42,797 nucleotides of DNA from an uncultured Eubacteriales bacterium (GCA_900314565.1 OMVU01000043.1:2665-45461); one strand, 5' to 3'; positions 33,993-42,497 are shown, counted from the stretch's first letter. Program-made: numbers and translations. The notes: a model not told the origin generated them from the sequence alone.

Positions 33993-35267
33993 ATGAAGGT
34001 ACTGATTGTAGGTTCAGGCGGCAGAGAGCATGCGATCGCATGGGCAGTCGCGAAAAATCCGAAGGTAGAGAAAATTTACTGTGCGCCCGGCAATGCCGGC
34101 ATCGCAGAGTTCGCGGAGTGCGTTCCGATCGGAGCGATGGAATTTGAAAAGCTTGCAGAGTTCGCGGAAAATGAAAAAGTCGACCTCAGCATCATCGGCA
34201 TGGATGATCCGCTCTGCGGAGGAATCGTGGATGTGTTCGAGTCGAAGGGACTTCGCGTATTCGGACCCAGGAAGAATGCGGCGATCCTGGAGGGATCCAA
34301 GGCTTTTTCCAAAGAGCTTATGAAAAAGTACAATATCCCGACGGCAAAGTACGAGACTGTCCACAGTGCGGAGGAGGCGCGCGAGTATCTTAAGACCGTG
34401 CGTTTCCCGATCGTCCTGAAAGCGGACGGGCTTGCTCTCGGAAAAGGCGTTCTGATCTGCAATACGCCGGAAGAGGCAGAGCAGGGTGTCATTGAAATCA
34501 TGGAAGATAAAAAGTTCGGCTCTGCAGGTGACCAGATGGTCATCGAGGAGTTCATGACCGGCCGCGAGGTCTCCGTGCTTTCCTTCTGCGACGGAAAGAC
34601 CATTCTGCCGATGACCAGCGCGCAGGACCACAAGCGGGCGGGAGACAATGATACCGGTCTCAATACGGGCGGAATGGGAACGTTTTCACCGAGCCCGTTC
34701 TACACAGAGGAAGTAGATCAGTTCTGCAGGGAGAACATTTATCAGAGGACTGTGGATGCCATGCGGGCAGAGGGACGTCCGTTCGTAGGGATTATTTTCT
34801 TCGGACTCATGATCACAGCGGACGGTCCGAAGGTGCTCGAGTACAATTGCCGCTTCGGAGATCCGGAGGCACAGGTCGTCATTCCGCGCATGAAAAATGA
34901 CATGGTCGAAGTCATGGAAGCCTGCGTGGACGGAAAGCTTGATACGGTGCACCTTGAGTTCGAAGACAACGCTGCTGTCTGCGTCGTTCTGGCTTCGGAG
35001 GGCTATCCGGTCAGCTATAAAAAGGGATTCCCGATCGAAGGGCTTGAGAATTTCCGCGGCGCTGCGGATAAGTTCGTCTTCCACGCGGGAACGAAGTTCG
35101 ATGAGAACGGCAGGATCGTGACGAACGGCGGCCGTGTGCTCGGTGTGACAGCACTCGGAAAGACGCTTGTCGAGGCGAGGGCAAATGCCTATGCGGCGAG
35201 CGATCTCGTTACATTTGAAAACAAATATAAGCGCAATGATATCGGGAAGGCGATCGACGAGGCGTGA
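33993..35267 (+). CDS. purD: Phosphoribosylamine-glycine ligase (GAR synthetase)
   Basis: ATP-grasp enzyme making GAR from phosphoribosylamine and glycine. 424 residues, normal length: VLIVGSGGREHAIAWA at the start, FGPRKNAAILEGSKAFSK, VLKADGLALGKGV, the ATP-grasp QDHKRAGDNDTGLNTGGMG and LEYNCRFGDPEAQ. Last gene of purEMND. purH, purF, purC, purL and purB are not in the window. Confidence 0.97.
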   Translation: MKVLIVGSGGREHAIAWAVAKNPKVEKIYCAPGNAGIAEFAECVPIGAMEFEKLAEFAENEKVDLSIIGMDDPLCGGIVDVFESKGLRVFGPRKNAAILEGSKAFSKELMKKYNIPTAKYETVHSAEEAREYLKTVRFPIVLKADGLALGKGVLICNTPEEAEQGVIEIMEDKKFGSAGDQMVIEEFMTGREVSVLSFCDGKTILPMTSAQDHKRAGDNDTGLNTGGMGTFSPSPFYTEEVDQFCRENIYQRTVDAMRAEGRPFVGIIFFGLMITADGPKVLEYNCRFGDPEAQVVIPRMKNDMVEVMEACVDGKLDTVHLEFEDNAAVCVVLASEGYPVSYKKGFPIEGLENFRGAADKFVFHAGTKFDENGRIVTNGGRVLGVTALGKTLVEARANAYAASDLVTFENKYKRNDIGKAIDEA

Positions 35268-35347
35268 GAAGGCTTCGGAGTGTCACGCTTGGAGAAGATT
35301 CCTTGCCCGCCATACGAAGTGACAGTGAAAAGATTCGGGAACTGATC

Positions 35348-35434
35348 TTCAAGAACGCCTCGGCGTTCTTGCCGCGCCGCGCAGGGTGCGAAGCACCTTC
35401 TTCTTTGCGCGGCTGCGATCCGCCGGAGGCTTTT
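35348..35434 (+). repeat. Family B structured repeat, copy 2
   Basis: About 87 bp matching 20412-20497. Here the first stem is AAGAACGCC/GGCGTTCTT, the second CCGCGC/GCGCGG, with GGTGCGAAGCACC inside. It is followed directly by Family C. Confidence 0.75.
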
Positions 35435-35546
35435 ATTCTTCATCGCGAGATTGTACTCACGGATTGTACTCACGATGAAGGCAAGTATCACTTTGCGCGC
35501 GTATCTCACGACTGAAGTCGCGAGTATTGCGCGATGAAGAATAAAA
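35431..35546. repeat. Family C double copy as a large inverted repeat
   Basis: TTTTATTCTTCATCGCG (35431-35447) and its exact reverse complement (35530-35546) enclose a tandem GATTGTACTCACG pair and a reverse-strand Family C body (GTATCTCACGACTGAAGTCG). It lies between purD and the convergent ohrR. Confidence 0.75.
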
Positions 35547-35556
35547 ATGCACATGA

Positions 35557-35654
35557 AAAAGGACTGCCGCATCAGATGAAGGGCACTGTATCGGAGCAAT
35601 TCTGAATGAAGATTGCTCTATACAGCGGACCTGCTCTGATGCGGCAGTCCTTTT
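35557..35654. terminator. 98-nt foldback hairpin, bidirectional terminator between purD and ohrR
   Basis: A perfect 20-bp outer stem (AAAAGGACTGCCGCATCAGA, 35557-35576, with 35635-35654) encloses an inner CTGTAT..GGAGCAAT/ATTGCTC..ATACAG stem. A- and T-runs at the ends let it act on both strands, suiting the convergent genes. It is far larger than the other terminators here. Confidence 0.75.
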
Positions 35655-35655
35655 G

Positions 35656-35703
35656 ATCTCTGGCGCAGAATTCTCGTGATTTAATCTCTGACGCAGAATT
35701 CTC
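35656..35703. repeat. Two 20-bp direct repeats at the end of ohrR, Family C variant
   Basis: ATCTCTGGCGCAGAATTCTC (35656-35675) and ATCTCTGACGCAGAATTCTC (35684-35703) differ at one base; the second enters the ohrR stop codon. GCGCAGAATTCTCGTGATTT resembles the Family C core. Confidence 0.6.
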
Positions 35704-36145
35704 AGCGTTCCATACCGTCAATGACACGATAGAGGAGACTGTAGAGCGTTCGTGCTTCCTCTTCCGAAAGCGGTACGCAGGAACCGACGGATTCGGGAAT
35801 CGAGAGGACCTTTTCGCGCAGGGCCCAGCCCTCGTCCGTGAGTGTTACGATCACGACTCGCTCGTCCTCTTTGCTTCGCACGCGGGTGAGATAGCCCTTA
35901 TCCTGCATTTTTTTCAGAAGAGGGGTCAGAGTGCCGTTATCCAGATAGAGTTTCCGACCGAGCTCACCGACACTGATTCCGTCATTTTCCCACAGGACCA
36001 TGAACACGATGTACTGCGTGTATGTGATTCCCAGGGGCTTAAAGAGCGGTGTATAGAGATTTATGACACTGCGCGCGCAGGCATAGAGCGGAAAACAGAG
36101 CTGGTTTTCAAGTCGAAGCTGTTCATATTTCGTGTCCGGGTTCAT
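35702..36145 (-). CDS. ohrR: OhrR-like MarR family organic peroxide sensor, two-Cys type
   Basis: 147-residue winged-helix repressor. The N-terminal RLENQLCFPLYACAR has the reactive Cys of OhrR at Cys17, and the DNA-binding part GELGRKLYLDNGTLTPLLKKM is also OhrR-like. A further Cys123 near the C-terminus corresponds in position to the resolving Cys of two-Cys OhrR proteins. Start at MNPDTKY is chosen by GAGGT 7 bases upstream; an ATG four codons earlier has no site. Located just downstream of gpx on the same strand, a plausible target. Direction is convergent to purD. Confidence 0.88.
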   Translation of the reverse strand: MNPDTKYEQLRLENQLCFPLYACARSVINLYTPLFKPLGITYTQYIVFMVLWENDGISVGELGRKLYLDNGTLTPLLKKMQDKGYLTRVRSKEDERVVIVTLTDEGWALREKVLSIPESVGSCVPLSEEEARTLYSLLYRVIDGMER

Positions 36146-36192
36146 CTTTGACCTCATAATATGTTATCTGAATCGTGTTTGGCTAAAAATAA

Positions 36193-36240
36193 GACAGTAA
36201 TCGGGTCCCCGCCCTGCGGAAGAGGATGCCGATTACTGTC
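36193..36240 (-). terminator. Terminator downstream of gpx
   Basis: GACAGTAATCGG pairs with CCGATTACTGTC (12 bp); on the minus strand TTATTTTTAG follows. It separates gpx from ohrR, and the ohrR promoter must lie within or just after it. Confidence 0.8.
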
Positions 36241-36310
36241 ATTATAGTACAGTTTCACAGGTTTTAGAAGAGTGATAAAACAGGCTTTTATCAAATTATC
36301 TGTGACTGAA

Positions 36311-36437
36311 GTGCTCTGTTTTCAGGCTGCTCTGTGCCTGCAGTGCTCTGTTTTCAGGCTGCTTTGTTCCTGGCACGTTCTGCTTTCAGGCTGCTTTGTT
36401 CCTGTGCGCTTTGCTTTCAGGCAGTATTGTTCCTGAA
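36311..36437. repeat. Four imperfect ~32-bp tandem repeats downstream of gpx
   Basis: Units start at about 36311, 36343, 36376 and 36406, each with CTTTCAGGCTGCTTTGTTCCTG or a variant. A fifth start (GTGCTTTGC) follows. Non-coding, between the gpx stop and its terminator. Confidence 0.75.
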
Positions 36438-36469
36438 GTGCTTTGCATGGTGCGAAGCACATTTCACGG

Positions 36470-37012
36470 TCAGATCAGGGAAGCGACAAATTCATCGACC
36501 TTTTTCATATCTGTCGTCGGCTCAAAACGCGCGACAACATTGCCTTCCCGGTCGACAATGAACTTTGTGAAGTTCCACTTGATCTCGGGATTCTTCTTGT
36601 AGTCCTTGTCTATTGTCTTGAGCAGGCCGCTCATCAGGAGTCCTGCCGGATTCTTGTCGAAACCTTCGAAGCCCTTCTGGCTCTTCAGGTACTTGAAAAG
36701 CGGAATTGCGTTCTCCCCGTTAACGTCCGACTTTTTCATCTGCGGGAACTTTGTATTGTAGTGGAGCTGGCAGAATTCATGGATCTCCTCGTCCGTTCCG
36801 GGAGCCTGACCCTTGAACTGGTTGCAGGGAACGTCGATTACTTCGAAGCCCTGGTCATGATATTTTTCATACATGTCTTCGATGTCCTTGTAATGCGGTG
36901 TGAATCCGCATCCGGTCGCGGTATTGACGACCATAACGACTTTGCCGGCGTAGTCTTTCATGGAAATTTCTTCTCCCTTGGGAGTGGTCACGGAATAATC
37001 ATAAAAACTCAT
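36470..37012 (-). CDS. Glutathione peroxidase-like thiol peroxidase
   Basis: 180-residue cytosolic peroxidase reducing peroxides, in bacteria usually with thioredoxin rather than glutathione. The catalytic set is visible: peroxidatic Cys35 in NTATGCGFT (Cys, not selenocysteine), Gln69 in NQFKGQ, and Trp146-Asn147 in WNFTKF. A Cys at 81 could serve as resolving residue; Cys63 is in VPCNQF. GGAGG precedes the start. Its promoter (TTGACT-16-TAAAAT) is at 37055-37082. Neighbours ohrR and rubredoxin suggest a small oxidative-stress locus. Confidence 0.94.
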   Translation of the reverse strand: MSFYDYSVTTPKGEEISMKDYAGKVVMVVNTATGCGFTPHYKDIEDMYEKYHDQGFEVIDVPCNQFKGQAPGTDEEIHEFCQLHYNTKFPQMKKSDVNGENAIPLFKYLKSQKGFEGFDKNPAGLLMSGLLKTIDKDYKKNPEIKWNFTKFIVDREGNVVARFEPTTDMKKVDEFVASLI

Positions 37013-37054
37013 TTTGAGCCTCCTTATAGGTGAAAGTTCGTTTTAAACAATTAC

Positions 37055-37128
37055 ATTTTATCAAATACATTGAAAAAGTCAAGTAGTTGCAGGAATATCT
37101 TTTCATTTCAGGGCGGGTATTGTATAAT
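37055..37128. promoter_or_regulatory. Divergent promoters for gpx (minus) and rubredoxin (plus)
   Basis: Minus: TTGACT and TAAAAT with 16 bases between (37055-37082). Plus: TTTTCA and TATAAT with 17 bases between (37100-37128). The two -35 boxes are only 17 bp apart, so one regulator could act on both. Confidence 0.55.
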
Positions 37129-37231
37129 TTTTCTGAGATAATGCCGGCCGCCGGGCAATGAGCAAAGACGTTCCGGCACAGACTCTTACACGGGCGGGTA
37201 CTGAACACCCGTTATTATGAGGAGGTAAACC

Positions 37232-37393
37232 ATGGATAAGTATGTATGTGATGTCTGCGGATATGAGTATGACCCGGAAGTCGGCGATCCCGATAACGGA
37301 ATCGAGCCGGGTACTGCATGGGAAGATATTCCGGATGACTGGGTATGCCCGCTCTGCGGCGTCGGAAAAGACGAGTTCAGCAAAGTTGAGTAA
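37232..37393 (+). CDS. Rubredoxin
   Basis: 53-residue one-iron electron carrier: [19 protein letters not shown] followed by [28 protein letters not shown]. The four iron-binding cysteines are Cys6, Cys9, Cys39 and Cys42 in the standard CxxC pairs. AGGAGG precedes the ATG. Divergent from gpx; rubredoxins often pass electrons to peroxide- or oxygen-reducing enzymes in anaerobes, so the pairing makes sense. Confidence 0.97.
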   Translation: MDKYVCDVCGYEYDPEVGDPDNGIEPGTAWEDIPDDWVCPLCGVGKDEFSKVE

Positions 37394-37411
37394 AGAGGAC
37401 AGATGAAATGA

Positions 37412-37487
37412 AGGCTGCCGCCGAACGATCCGGTTTCGCTCCCGTAAAAAACGCGGAGGTATACGGAAGTCTGGCGGCAGCCTCTTT
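37412..37487 (+). terminator. Terminator of the rubredoxin gene
   Basis: AGGCTGCCGCC (37412-37422) pairs with GGCGGCAGCCT (37473-37483), followed by CTTTTGT. The loop is about 50 nt. Confidence 0.75.
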
Positions 37488-37530
37488 TGTATTCAATTTA
37501 TTCTTTGTTGCGCTATATTCGTCTCTGCTC

Positions 37531-37570
37531 CTGTACAGACGGTCATGAAACAGTACAGACGGTCATGAAC
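37531..37570. repeat. 20-bp tandem duplication
   Basis: CTGTACAGACGGTCATGAAA is followed directly by CAGTACAGACGGTCATGAAC. The rest of 37488-37690 shows GGCCGG-rich imperfect palindromes at 37579-37616 and no open frame. Confidence 0.7.
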
Positions 37571-37694
37571 ATTTTTGACCCGGGCCGGGGAGACTGGAAG
37601 ATTTACCCTGGCCGGGAGGCAGGAAGAATCCGCGGCAGACTGACATGCGATGAAGTGTGATGTCTTATAATTACGTAAATAACGATAACGGTGT

Positions 37695-37735
37695 TTGCAT
37701 TTTCCGGCCTTCTTTGTTATAGTTTTATTATAACA
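37695..37735 (+). promoter_or_regulatory. gntR-clpC promoter with palindromic operator
   Basis: TTGCAT (37695-37700) and TATAGT (37718-37723) are 17 bases apart. The perfect inverted repeat TGTTATA-7-TATAACA (37715-37735) covers the -10 box and probable start point, as expected for an autorepressor site. Confidence 0.75.
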
Positions 37736-37749
37736 GAGAGGAGGAAGAT

Positions 37750-38118
37750 ATGTATATAGAGATCGACTTTGAAAGCACGGAAGCCATTTATGAACAGCTC
37801 TGTAATCAGATCATCCTCGGCATTGCGAAGAACGTGATCCGTGAAGGCGAGAGTCTTCCCTCTGTGCGGGCGATGGCAGAGCAGGTCGGTGTGAACATGC
37901 ATACCGTCAATAAAGCGTACAATGTGCTGAAGGAAGACGGTTTTCTTTCCGTTGACCGGAGAAGAGGCGCAGTAGTCTATGTTGACAAGGAGAAGATCAC
38001 TGCACTTCGGGAGCTGAAACGCGATCTCACGATCGCGCTTGCGAAAGCCAGCTGCAAAAATATCGGCCGTGCGGAAGTGCACGCGCTGATCGACGAGATA
38101 TGTGAGGACTACAAATGA
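37750..38118 (+). CDS. GntR family regulator, YtrA subfamily
   Basis: 122 residues: a winged helix-turn-helix (EQLCNQIILGIAKNVIREGESLPSVRAMAEQVGVNMHTVNKAYNVL as separate conserved pieces, residues 15-60) and the short C-terminal tail of the YtrA subfamily, which lacks a large ligand domain. YtrA-type genes usually sit with ABC transporters; here the gene overlaps clpC by ATGA, so it and clpC share a transcript. The palindrome over its promoter suggests control of itself and of clpC. GAGGAGG precedes the start. Confidence 0.92.
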   Translation: MYIEIDFESTEAIYEQLCNQIILGIAKNVIREGESLPSVRAMAEQVGVNMHTVNKAYNVLKEDGFLSVDRRRGAVVYVDKEKITALRELKRDLTIALAKASCKNIGRAEVHALIDEICEDYK

Positions 38119-40550
38119 AACGTGGATATACGAAAGAAGCGCAGAAAGCCCTGGAGTTTTCCAAAAAAACTGCGGAAAAGTGCCGGCAGAGTTATGTCGG
38201 AACAGAACACATTCTTGCGGGTCTTCTCTGCGCGAAAGGAGGGACGGCGTCAGTCGTCCTCTCTGACGCGGGTATCGAATATGAAAAGCTCCTGAGCCTG
38301 ATCGACAAACTGATCGCGCCGGAGGGCGGCGTAGCGCTCATTGACAATATTGAGCTGTCTCCGAGGGCACAGGAAATCCTCGACGGCGCGCTTTCGGCCG
38401 CCTCGGAGTTCGGGCAGGAGAACGCCGGAACGGAGCATATTCTGATCGCGATCATCCGGAATCCGGACTGTGTCGCGGCAAGGCTTCTGCACACAATGAA
38501 TGTAGATCTGAGAAAGCTCTATGCGGACACACTTTCCGCCATGGGAGCCGAAAAACTGATCAATGAGAGAGAACTTTACAGCGGGAAGGGCATTTCGGAA
38601 AATGAAAGTGCGACCCCCACGCTTGATGAATACAGCAGAGATCTCACAAAGGCTGCAGCAGAGGGAAAGCTTGACCCCGTGATCGGAAGAAAAAGTGAGA
38701 TCCGCCGGGTAATGCAGATCCTCTGCAGAAGGAACAAGAACAATCCGTGCCTGATCGGAGAACCGGGCGTAGGAAAAACGGCAATTGTGGAAGGCCTCGC
38801 GCAGAGGATTGCCGATGGGCTCGTGCCTGACACAGTCAAAGGCCGCCGTGTGGTCATGCTGGACCTGTCAGGGATGGTCGCGGGTTCCAAGTATCGCGGT
38901 GAATTCGAGGAACGTATCAAAAAGGTCGTCAGGGAAGTGTCGGAGAACGGCAATATCCTCCTTTTTGTGGATGAGCTTCATACGATCATCGGGGCGGGAG
39001 GCGCTGAGGGAGCGCTGGATGCCTCCAATATACTGAAGCCGTCTCTGTCCAGAGGGGAGATCCAGCTGATCGGTGCGACGACGATCGATGAGTACAGAAA
39101 GTATATCGAGAAGGATGCTGCACTGGAGAGGCGTTTCCAGTCCGTGATGGTGGAGGAACCGACCGGTAAGGAGTCACTTGAGATTCTTGAAGGGCTTCGT
39201 CCGTATTACGAGAAGCATCATAACCTCATCATAACGGACGATGCGCTGAAAGCAGCGGTCGAGATGTCACAGCGATATATCAATGACAGGAGGCTTCCCG
39301 ATAAAGCGTTGGACCTGATCGATGAGGCAGCATCCAAGGTGAGGCTTTCGGATTTTTCCGAAGAGGAAACGGATGTCGACGACGAGAGTTATCGCTCGCT
39401 CGTGCAAATGAAAGAGCAGGCAGTTCTGTCCGGAGATTATTCGGAGGCAAGAAGATTACAGAGCCGGCAGAATGAACTGAAAGCGGAGATTGACAGACGC
39501 CGGACAAGAGCAGGCCGCAGAGAAATGACGCGGACCGTAACGGAGGAAGATGTCGCAAAGGTCGTCGCGGAATGGACGGGTATTCCCGTAGCGAGACTCG
39601 CCGAGTCCGAGTCAAAGCGCCTTGCGCGGCTCGAATCTCAGCTGCATAAGCGCGTGATCGGCCAGGATGAGGCGGTGAAGGCTGTGTCTGATGCGGTCAA
39701 ACGCGGCAGGGTCGGACTGAAAGATCCGAAGAGGCCGATCGGCTCCTTCCTGTTCTTAGGCCCGACCGGTGTAGGGAAGACGGAACTTTCCAAGGCGGTC
39801 GCAGAGGCAGTCTTCGGAGATGAGCAGAATATGATCCGGGTCGATATGTCTGAGTATATGGAGAAGTACAGCGTGTCGAAGATCATCGGTTCTCCTCCCG
39901 GATATGTCGGCTATGACGAAGGCGGCCAGCTGTCCGAGCAGGTGAGAAGGCATCCGTACAGTGTGATCCTCTTTGACGAGATCGAGAAGGCGCATCACGA
40001 TGTCTTCAATATACTTCTGCAGGTGCTGGATGAAGGGCATATTACGGATGCCCATGGGAGAAAGGTCGACTTTAAGAATACCTGCATTATCTTGACTTCC
40101 AATGCGGGCGCGCAGTCTATTGTCGATCCGAAGCGTCTCGGTTTCGGAGCCCGCAATGATGAGAAGCAGGATTACGAGCGAATGAAGGACGGGGTCATGG
40201 CGGAGGTACGCAGGATCTTCCGGCCGGAGTTCCTCAACAGGATTGATGAGGTGATCGTATTCCATCCGCTGAACAGGCCGGAGATCGAGAAGGTAGCCGG
40301 TCTTATGATCCGCGAGCTTACGGAGAGGGCTATGCACGAGCTGGGCATTGCGCTGAAGATCACTCCGTCTGTTCGGAAAAAGGTTGCGGAGACAGGTTTT
40401 TCCCCGAAATACGGGGCGCGTCCGATACGAAGAGTCATTCGTGAGAAAATAGAGGATCCGCTGACGGACCTGATTTTGACGGAAGAGGTCAAAAGGGACA
40501 GCGAGGTCACGTGCCGGATCGAAAAAAATGAAATAAAATTCGTGTACTGA
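38115..40550 (+). CDS. clpC: ATP-dependent Clp protease ATP-binding subunit ClpC
   Basis: AAA+ unfoldase that feeds proteins to ClpP. 811 residues: two Clp-N repeats (about 1-145), first AAA domain with Walker A GEPGVGKT (215-222), a UVR-like coiled segment (about 424-458), and the second AAA domain with GPTGVGKTE near 549, followed by the C-terminal D2-small domain. The UVR segment marks it as ClpC rather than ClpB or ClpA. The usual partners ctsR, mcsA and mcsB are absent from this locus. Coupled to the GntR gene by a 4-bp overlap. Confidence 0.96.
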   Translation: MKRGYTKEAQKALEFSKKTAEKCRQSYVGTEHILAGLLCAKGGTASVVLSDAGIEYEKLLSLIDKLIAPEGGVALIDNIELSPRAQEILDGALSAASEFGQENAGTEHILIAIIRNPDCVAARLLHTMNVDLRKLYADTLSAMGAEKLINERELYSGKGISENESATPTLDEYSRDLTKAAAEGKLDPVIGRKSEIRRVMQILCRRNKNNPCLIGEPGVGKTAIVEGLAQRIADGLVPDTVKGRRVVMLDLSGMVAGSKYRGEFEERIKKVVREVSENGNILLFVDELHTIIGAGGAEGALDASNILKPSLSRGEIQLIGATTIDEYRKYIEKDAALERRFQSVMVEEPTGKESLEILEGLRPYYEKHHNLIITDDALKAAVEMSQRYINDRRLPDKALDLIDEAASKVRLSDFSEEETDVDDESYRSLVQMKEQAVLSGDYSEARRLQSRQNELKAEIDRRRTRAGRREMTRTVTEEDVAKVVAEWTGIPVARLAESESKRLARLESQLHKRVIGQDEAVKAVSDAVKRGRVGLKDPKRPIGSFLFLGPTGVGKTELSKAVAEAVFGDEQNMIRVDMSEYMEKYSVSKIIGSPPGYVGYDEGGQLSEQVRRHPYSVILFDEIEKAHHDVFNILLQVLDEGHITDAHGRKVDFKNTCIILTSNAGAQSIVDPKRLGFGARNDEKQDYERMKDGVMAEVRRIFRPEFLNRIDEVIVFHPLNRPEIEKVAGLMIRELTERAMHELGIALKITPSVRKKVAETGFSPKYGARPIRRVIREKIEDPLTDLILTEEVKRDSEVTCRIEKNEIKFVY

Positions 40551-40606
40551 GATCCATGCGGAAGCAGGGACCTTTGACAATATATTTTCCATAGAGGAGT
40601 AAAAAA

Positions 40607-41020
40607 ATGCCAGTAATCAGAACTTTGATCAAAACTGAACAGGACGGAGGAATCAGCTTCGGCAATTATGAGCTGGAAGAGAAGACTAAACGCTCTGATT
40701 TTGAATTTGAGGGGAATGTGTATAAAGTGAAGACGTTTTCCGGGATCACGCGTCTCGAGCGGAATGAACTCTTTGTATATGAGTCTGTTCCGGGAACCGC
40801 GGTGACAGGACTTCGGTACACGGAAGACGGGATGGAGTTCACTGTTGAAGGGAGGAACGATGCTCAGATCACCGTGGAAGGAGAGCCGGGCACGGTCTAC
40901 ACCATTTTCCTGAACGGGAAGGAATATGACGCACAGAAGACGAGCCTCGGCGGAAAGCTCTCCTTCAGCGTAGAGCTCGGAATCGGGAAGCCTGCAGAAG
41001 TAAAGATTCGGAAGGCATAA
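40607..41020 (+). CDS. Conserved clostridial protein ('endosialidase'-like), unknown function
   Basis: 137 residues, mostly beta-strand. It resembles short clostridial proteins that carry the database name endosialidase (ISFGNYELEEKTK, YKVKTFSGITRLERN, FVYESVPGTAVT, GGKLSFSVEL). No sialidase motif or signal peptide is visible, so I do not take that name as a function. GAGGAG precedes the start. It lies between clpC (56 bp upstream) and radA (2 bp downstream). Confidence 0.75.
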   Translation: MPVIRTLIKTEQDGGISFGNYELEEKTKRSDFEFEGNVYKVKTFSGITRLERNELFVYESVPGTAVTGLRYTEDGMEFTVEGRNDAQITVEGEPGTVYTIFLNGKEYDAQKTSLGGKLSFSVELGIGKPAEVKIRKA

Positions 41021-41022
41021 AG

Positions 41023-42399
41023 ATGGCAGCTGCTTCTTCGAAAGGCAGGAAAACAATCTTTTTCTGTTCGAACTGCGGATATGAATCCACAAAATGGATG
41101 GGGCAGTGCCCGGGATGCCATGAGTGGAATACATTTGCCGAGGAACCGGTCAGGACGGGAGGAATGCGGCAGAGCCCGGCCGGAAGGAAGAGAACTTTGG
41201 CCAGGCCTGTCAAACTCTCGGAAGTGACCGCAGAGACCAATGAGCGTACTTCGACGGGCTTTACGGAACTGGATCGGGTCCTGGGCGGAGGAATTGTGAC
41301 AGGATCCATGATCCTGATCGGCGGAGATCCGGGGATCGGAAAGTCGACGATCCTCCTGCAGGTGTGCAAAAATCTTGCGGGAAGGGGCAGGAACGTACTG
41401 TATATTTCCGGAGAGGAAAGTCTTGCCCAGATCCGGATGCGGGCTGATCGGATCGGAGGGGAGGCAGAAAGCCTCTACCTGCTCTGTGAAACAAATCTGG
41501 CAGACATCCGGGAGATCATAGAGGAACAGAAACCGGACGTCTGTGTCATCGACTCCATTCAGACGATGTACAATGAGGAAGTGTCGAGTGCTCCGGGATC
41601 CGTGTCCCAGGTGCGTGAGTCGACCGGTGTTCTGCTTATGCTTGCGAAAGGGCTTGGAATATCGGTCTTCATCGTCGGACATGTCACAAAGGAGGGAGCG
41701 GTCGCCGGACCCAGAGTCCTTGAGCACATGGTCGATACGGTCCTCTATTTTGAAGGGGACCGCCATGCATCCTACAGGATTCTGAGAGGAGTGAAGAACA
41801 GGTTCGGTTCGACCAACGAGATCGGAGTCTTTGAAATGAGAGGCTCCGGACTTGTCCAGGTCGAAAACCCGTCGGAGTATATGCTGAGCGGCCGGCCGGT
41901 CGATGCATCGGGCTCTGTTGTGACCTGCGCTGTCGAGGGGAGCAGACCTCTGCTTCTCGAGATCCAGGCGCTCGTCGCAAGGTCAGGATTCGGGATGCCG
42001 AGAAGGACGGCTGCGGGAACGGATTACAACCGCGTAAATCTTCTGATGGCAGTTCTGGAAAAAAGGTGCGGCATAGATCTCGCGAGCTATGATGCCTATG
42101 TGAACATAGCGGGCGGTATTCGGATGACGGAGCCTGCGCTGGATCTCGGGATCACCATGGCGATCGCCTCGAGTTATCAGGATGTCGTCATCCCTGAAAA
42201 GCTGGTCGCGTTCGGTGAAGTCGGCCTGTCCGGCGAGGTGAGGGCAGTCAGTCAGGTAGAGAACCGCGTGATGGAGGCAAAGAGGCTCGGATTTGAGACG
42301 GTGGTGCTTCCGAAGGCGAATATGAAAAGCTGCAGGAATATTCAGGGAATCAAAATGATTCCGGTCGGGACAGTCCGGGAGGCGATCTCAATTCGATAA
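41023..42399 (+). CDS. radA: DNA repair protein RadA (Sms)
   Basis: RecA-related helicase helping branch migration in recombination. 458 residues, normal length: N-terminal zinc finger with Cys15, Cys18, Cys29 and Cys32, Walker A GDPGIGKST (101-109), the RadA-specific KNRFG near 259, and a C-terminal Lon-protease-like domain. clpC-radA linkage is common in Firmicutes. It starts 2 bp after the preceding gene. Confidence 0.97.
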   Translation: MAAASSKGRKTIFFCSNCGYESTKWMGQCPGCHEWNTFAEEPVRTGGMRQSPAGRKRTLARPVKLSEVTAETNERTSTGFTELDRVLGGGIVTGSMILIGGDPGIGKSTILLQVCKNLAGRGRNVLYISGEESLAQIRMRADRIGGEAESLYLLCETNLADIREIIEEQKPDVCVIDSIQTMYNEEVSSAPGSVSQVRESTGVLLMLAKGLGISVFIVGHVTKEGAVAGPRVLEHMVDTVLYFEGDRHASYRILRGVKNRFGSTNEIGVFEMRGSGLVQVENPSEYMLSGRPVDASGSVVTCAVEGSRPLLLEIQALVARSGFGMPRRTAAGTDYNRVNLLMAVLEKRCGIDLASYDAYVNIAGGIRMTEPALDLGITMAIASSYQDVVIPEKLVAFGEVGLSGEVRAVSQVENRVMEAKRLGFETVVLPKANMKSCRNIQGIKMIPVGTVREAISIR

Positions 42400-42433
42400 G
42401 TTTTGCTTCATTCAAAGCTTTCAGCTGTGATAA

Positions 42434-42489
42434 GGAATCAGAAGTATTACATGAGCGGGAACGGGCGGATGCCTGATTCCCGCTTTTAT
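42434..42489 (+). terminator. Terminator after radA, with an overlapping alternative helix
   Basis: AGCGGGAA (42454-42461) pairs with TTCCCGCT (42477-42484), followed by TTTAT. GGAATCAG (42434-42441) can instead pair with CTGATTCC (42473-42480), which uses part of the same right arm. Confidence 0.7.
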
Positions 42490-42497
42490 CATAATTC

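Noticed and set aside
36311-36460. CRISPR array made of the ~32-bp repeats near gpx
   Set aside because: The units are contiguous and imperfect with no unique spacers, and no cas genes are present.
36334-36602. Plus-strand frames over the gpx 3' region with Cys/Leu-rich repeats
   Set aside because: They are translations of the 32-bp tandem array running into antisense gpx, without start signals.
40607-41020. Endosialidase function for the gene before radA
   Set aside because: The database-style name is recalled for relatives, but no sialidase motif, signal peptide or catalytic set is visible in 137 residues.
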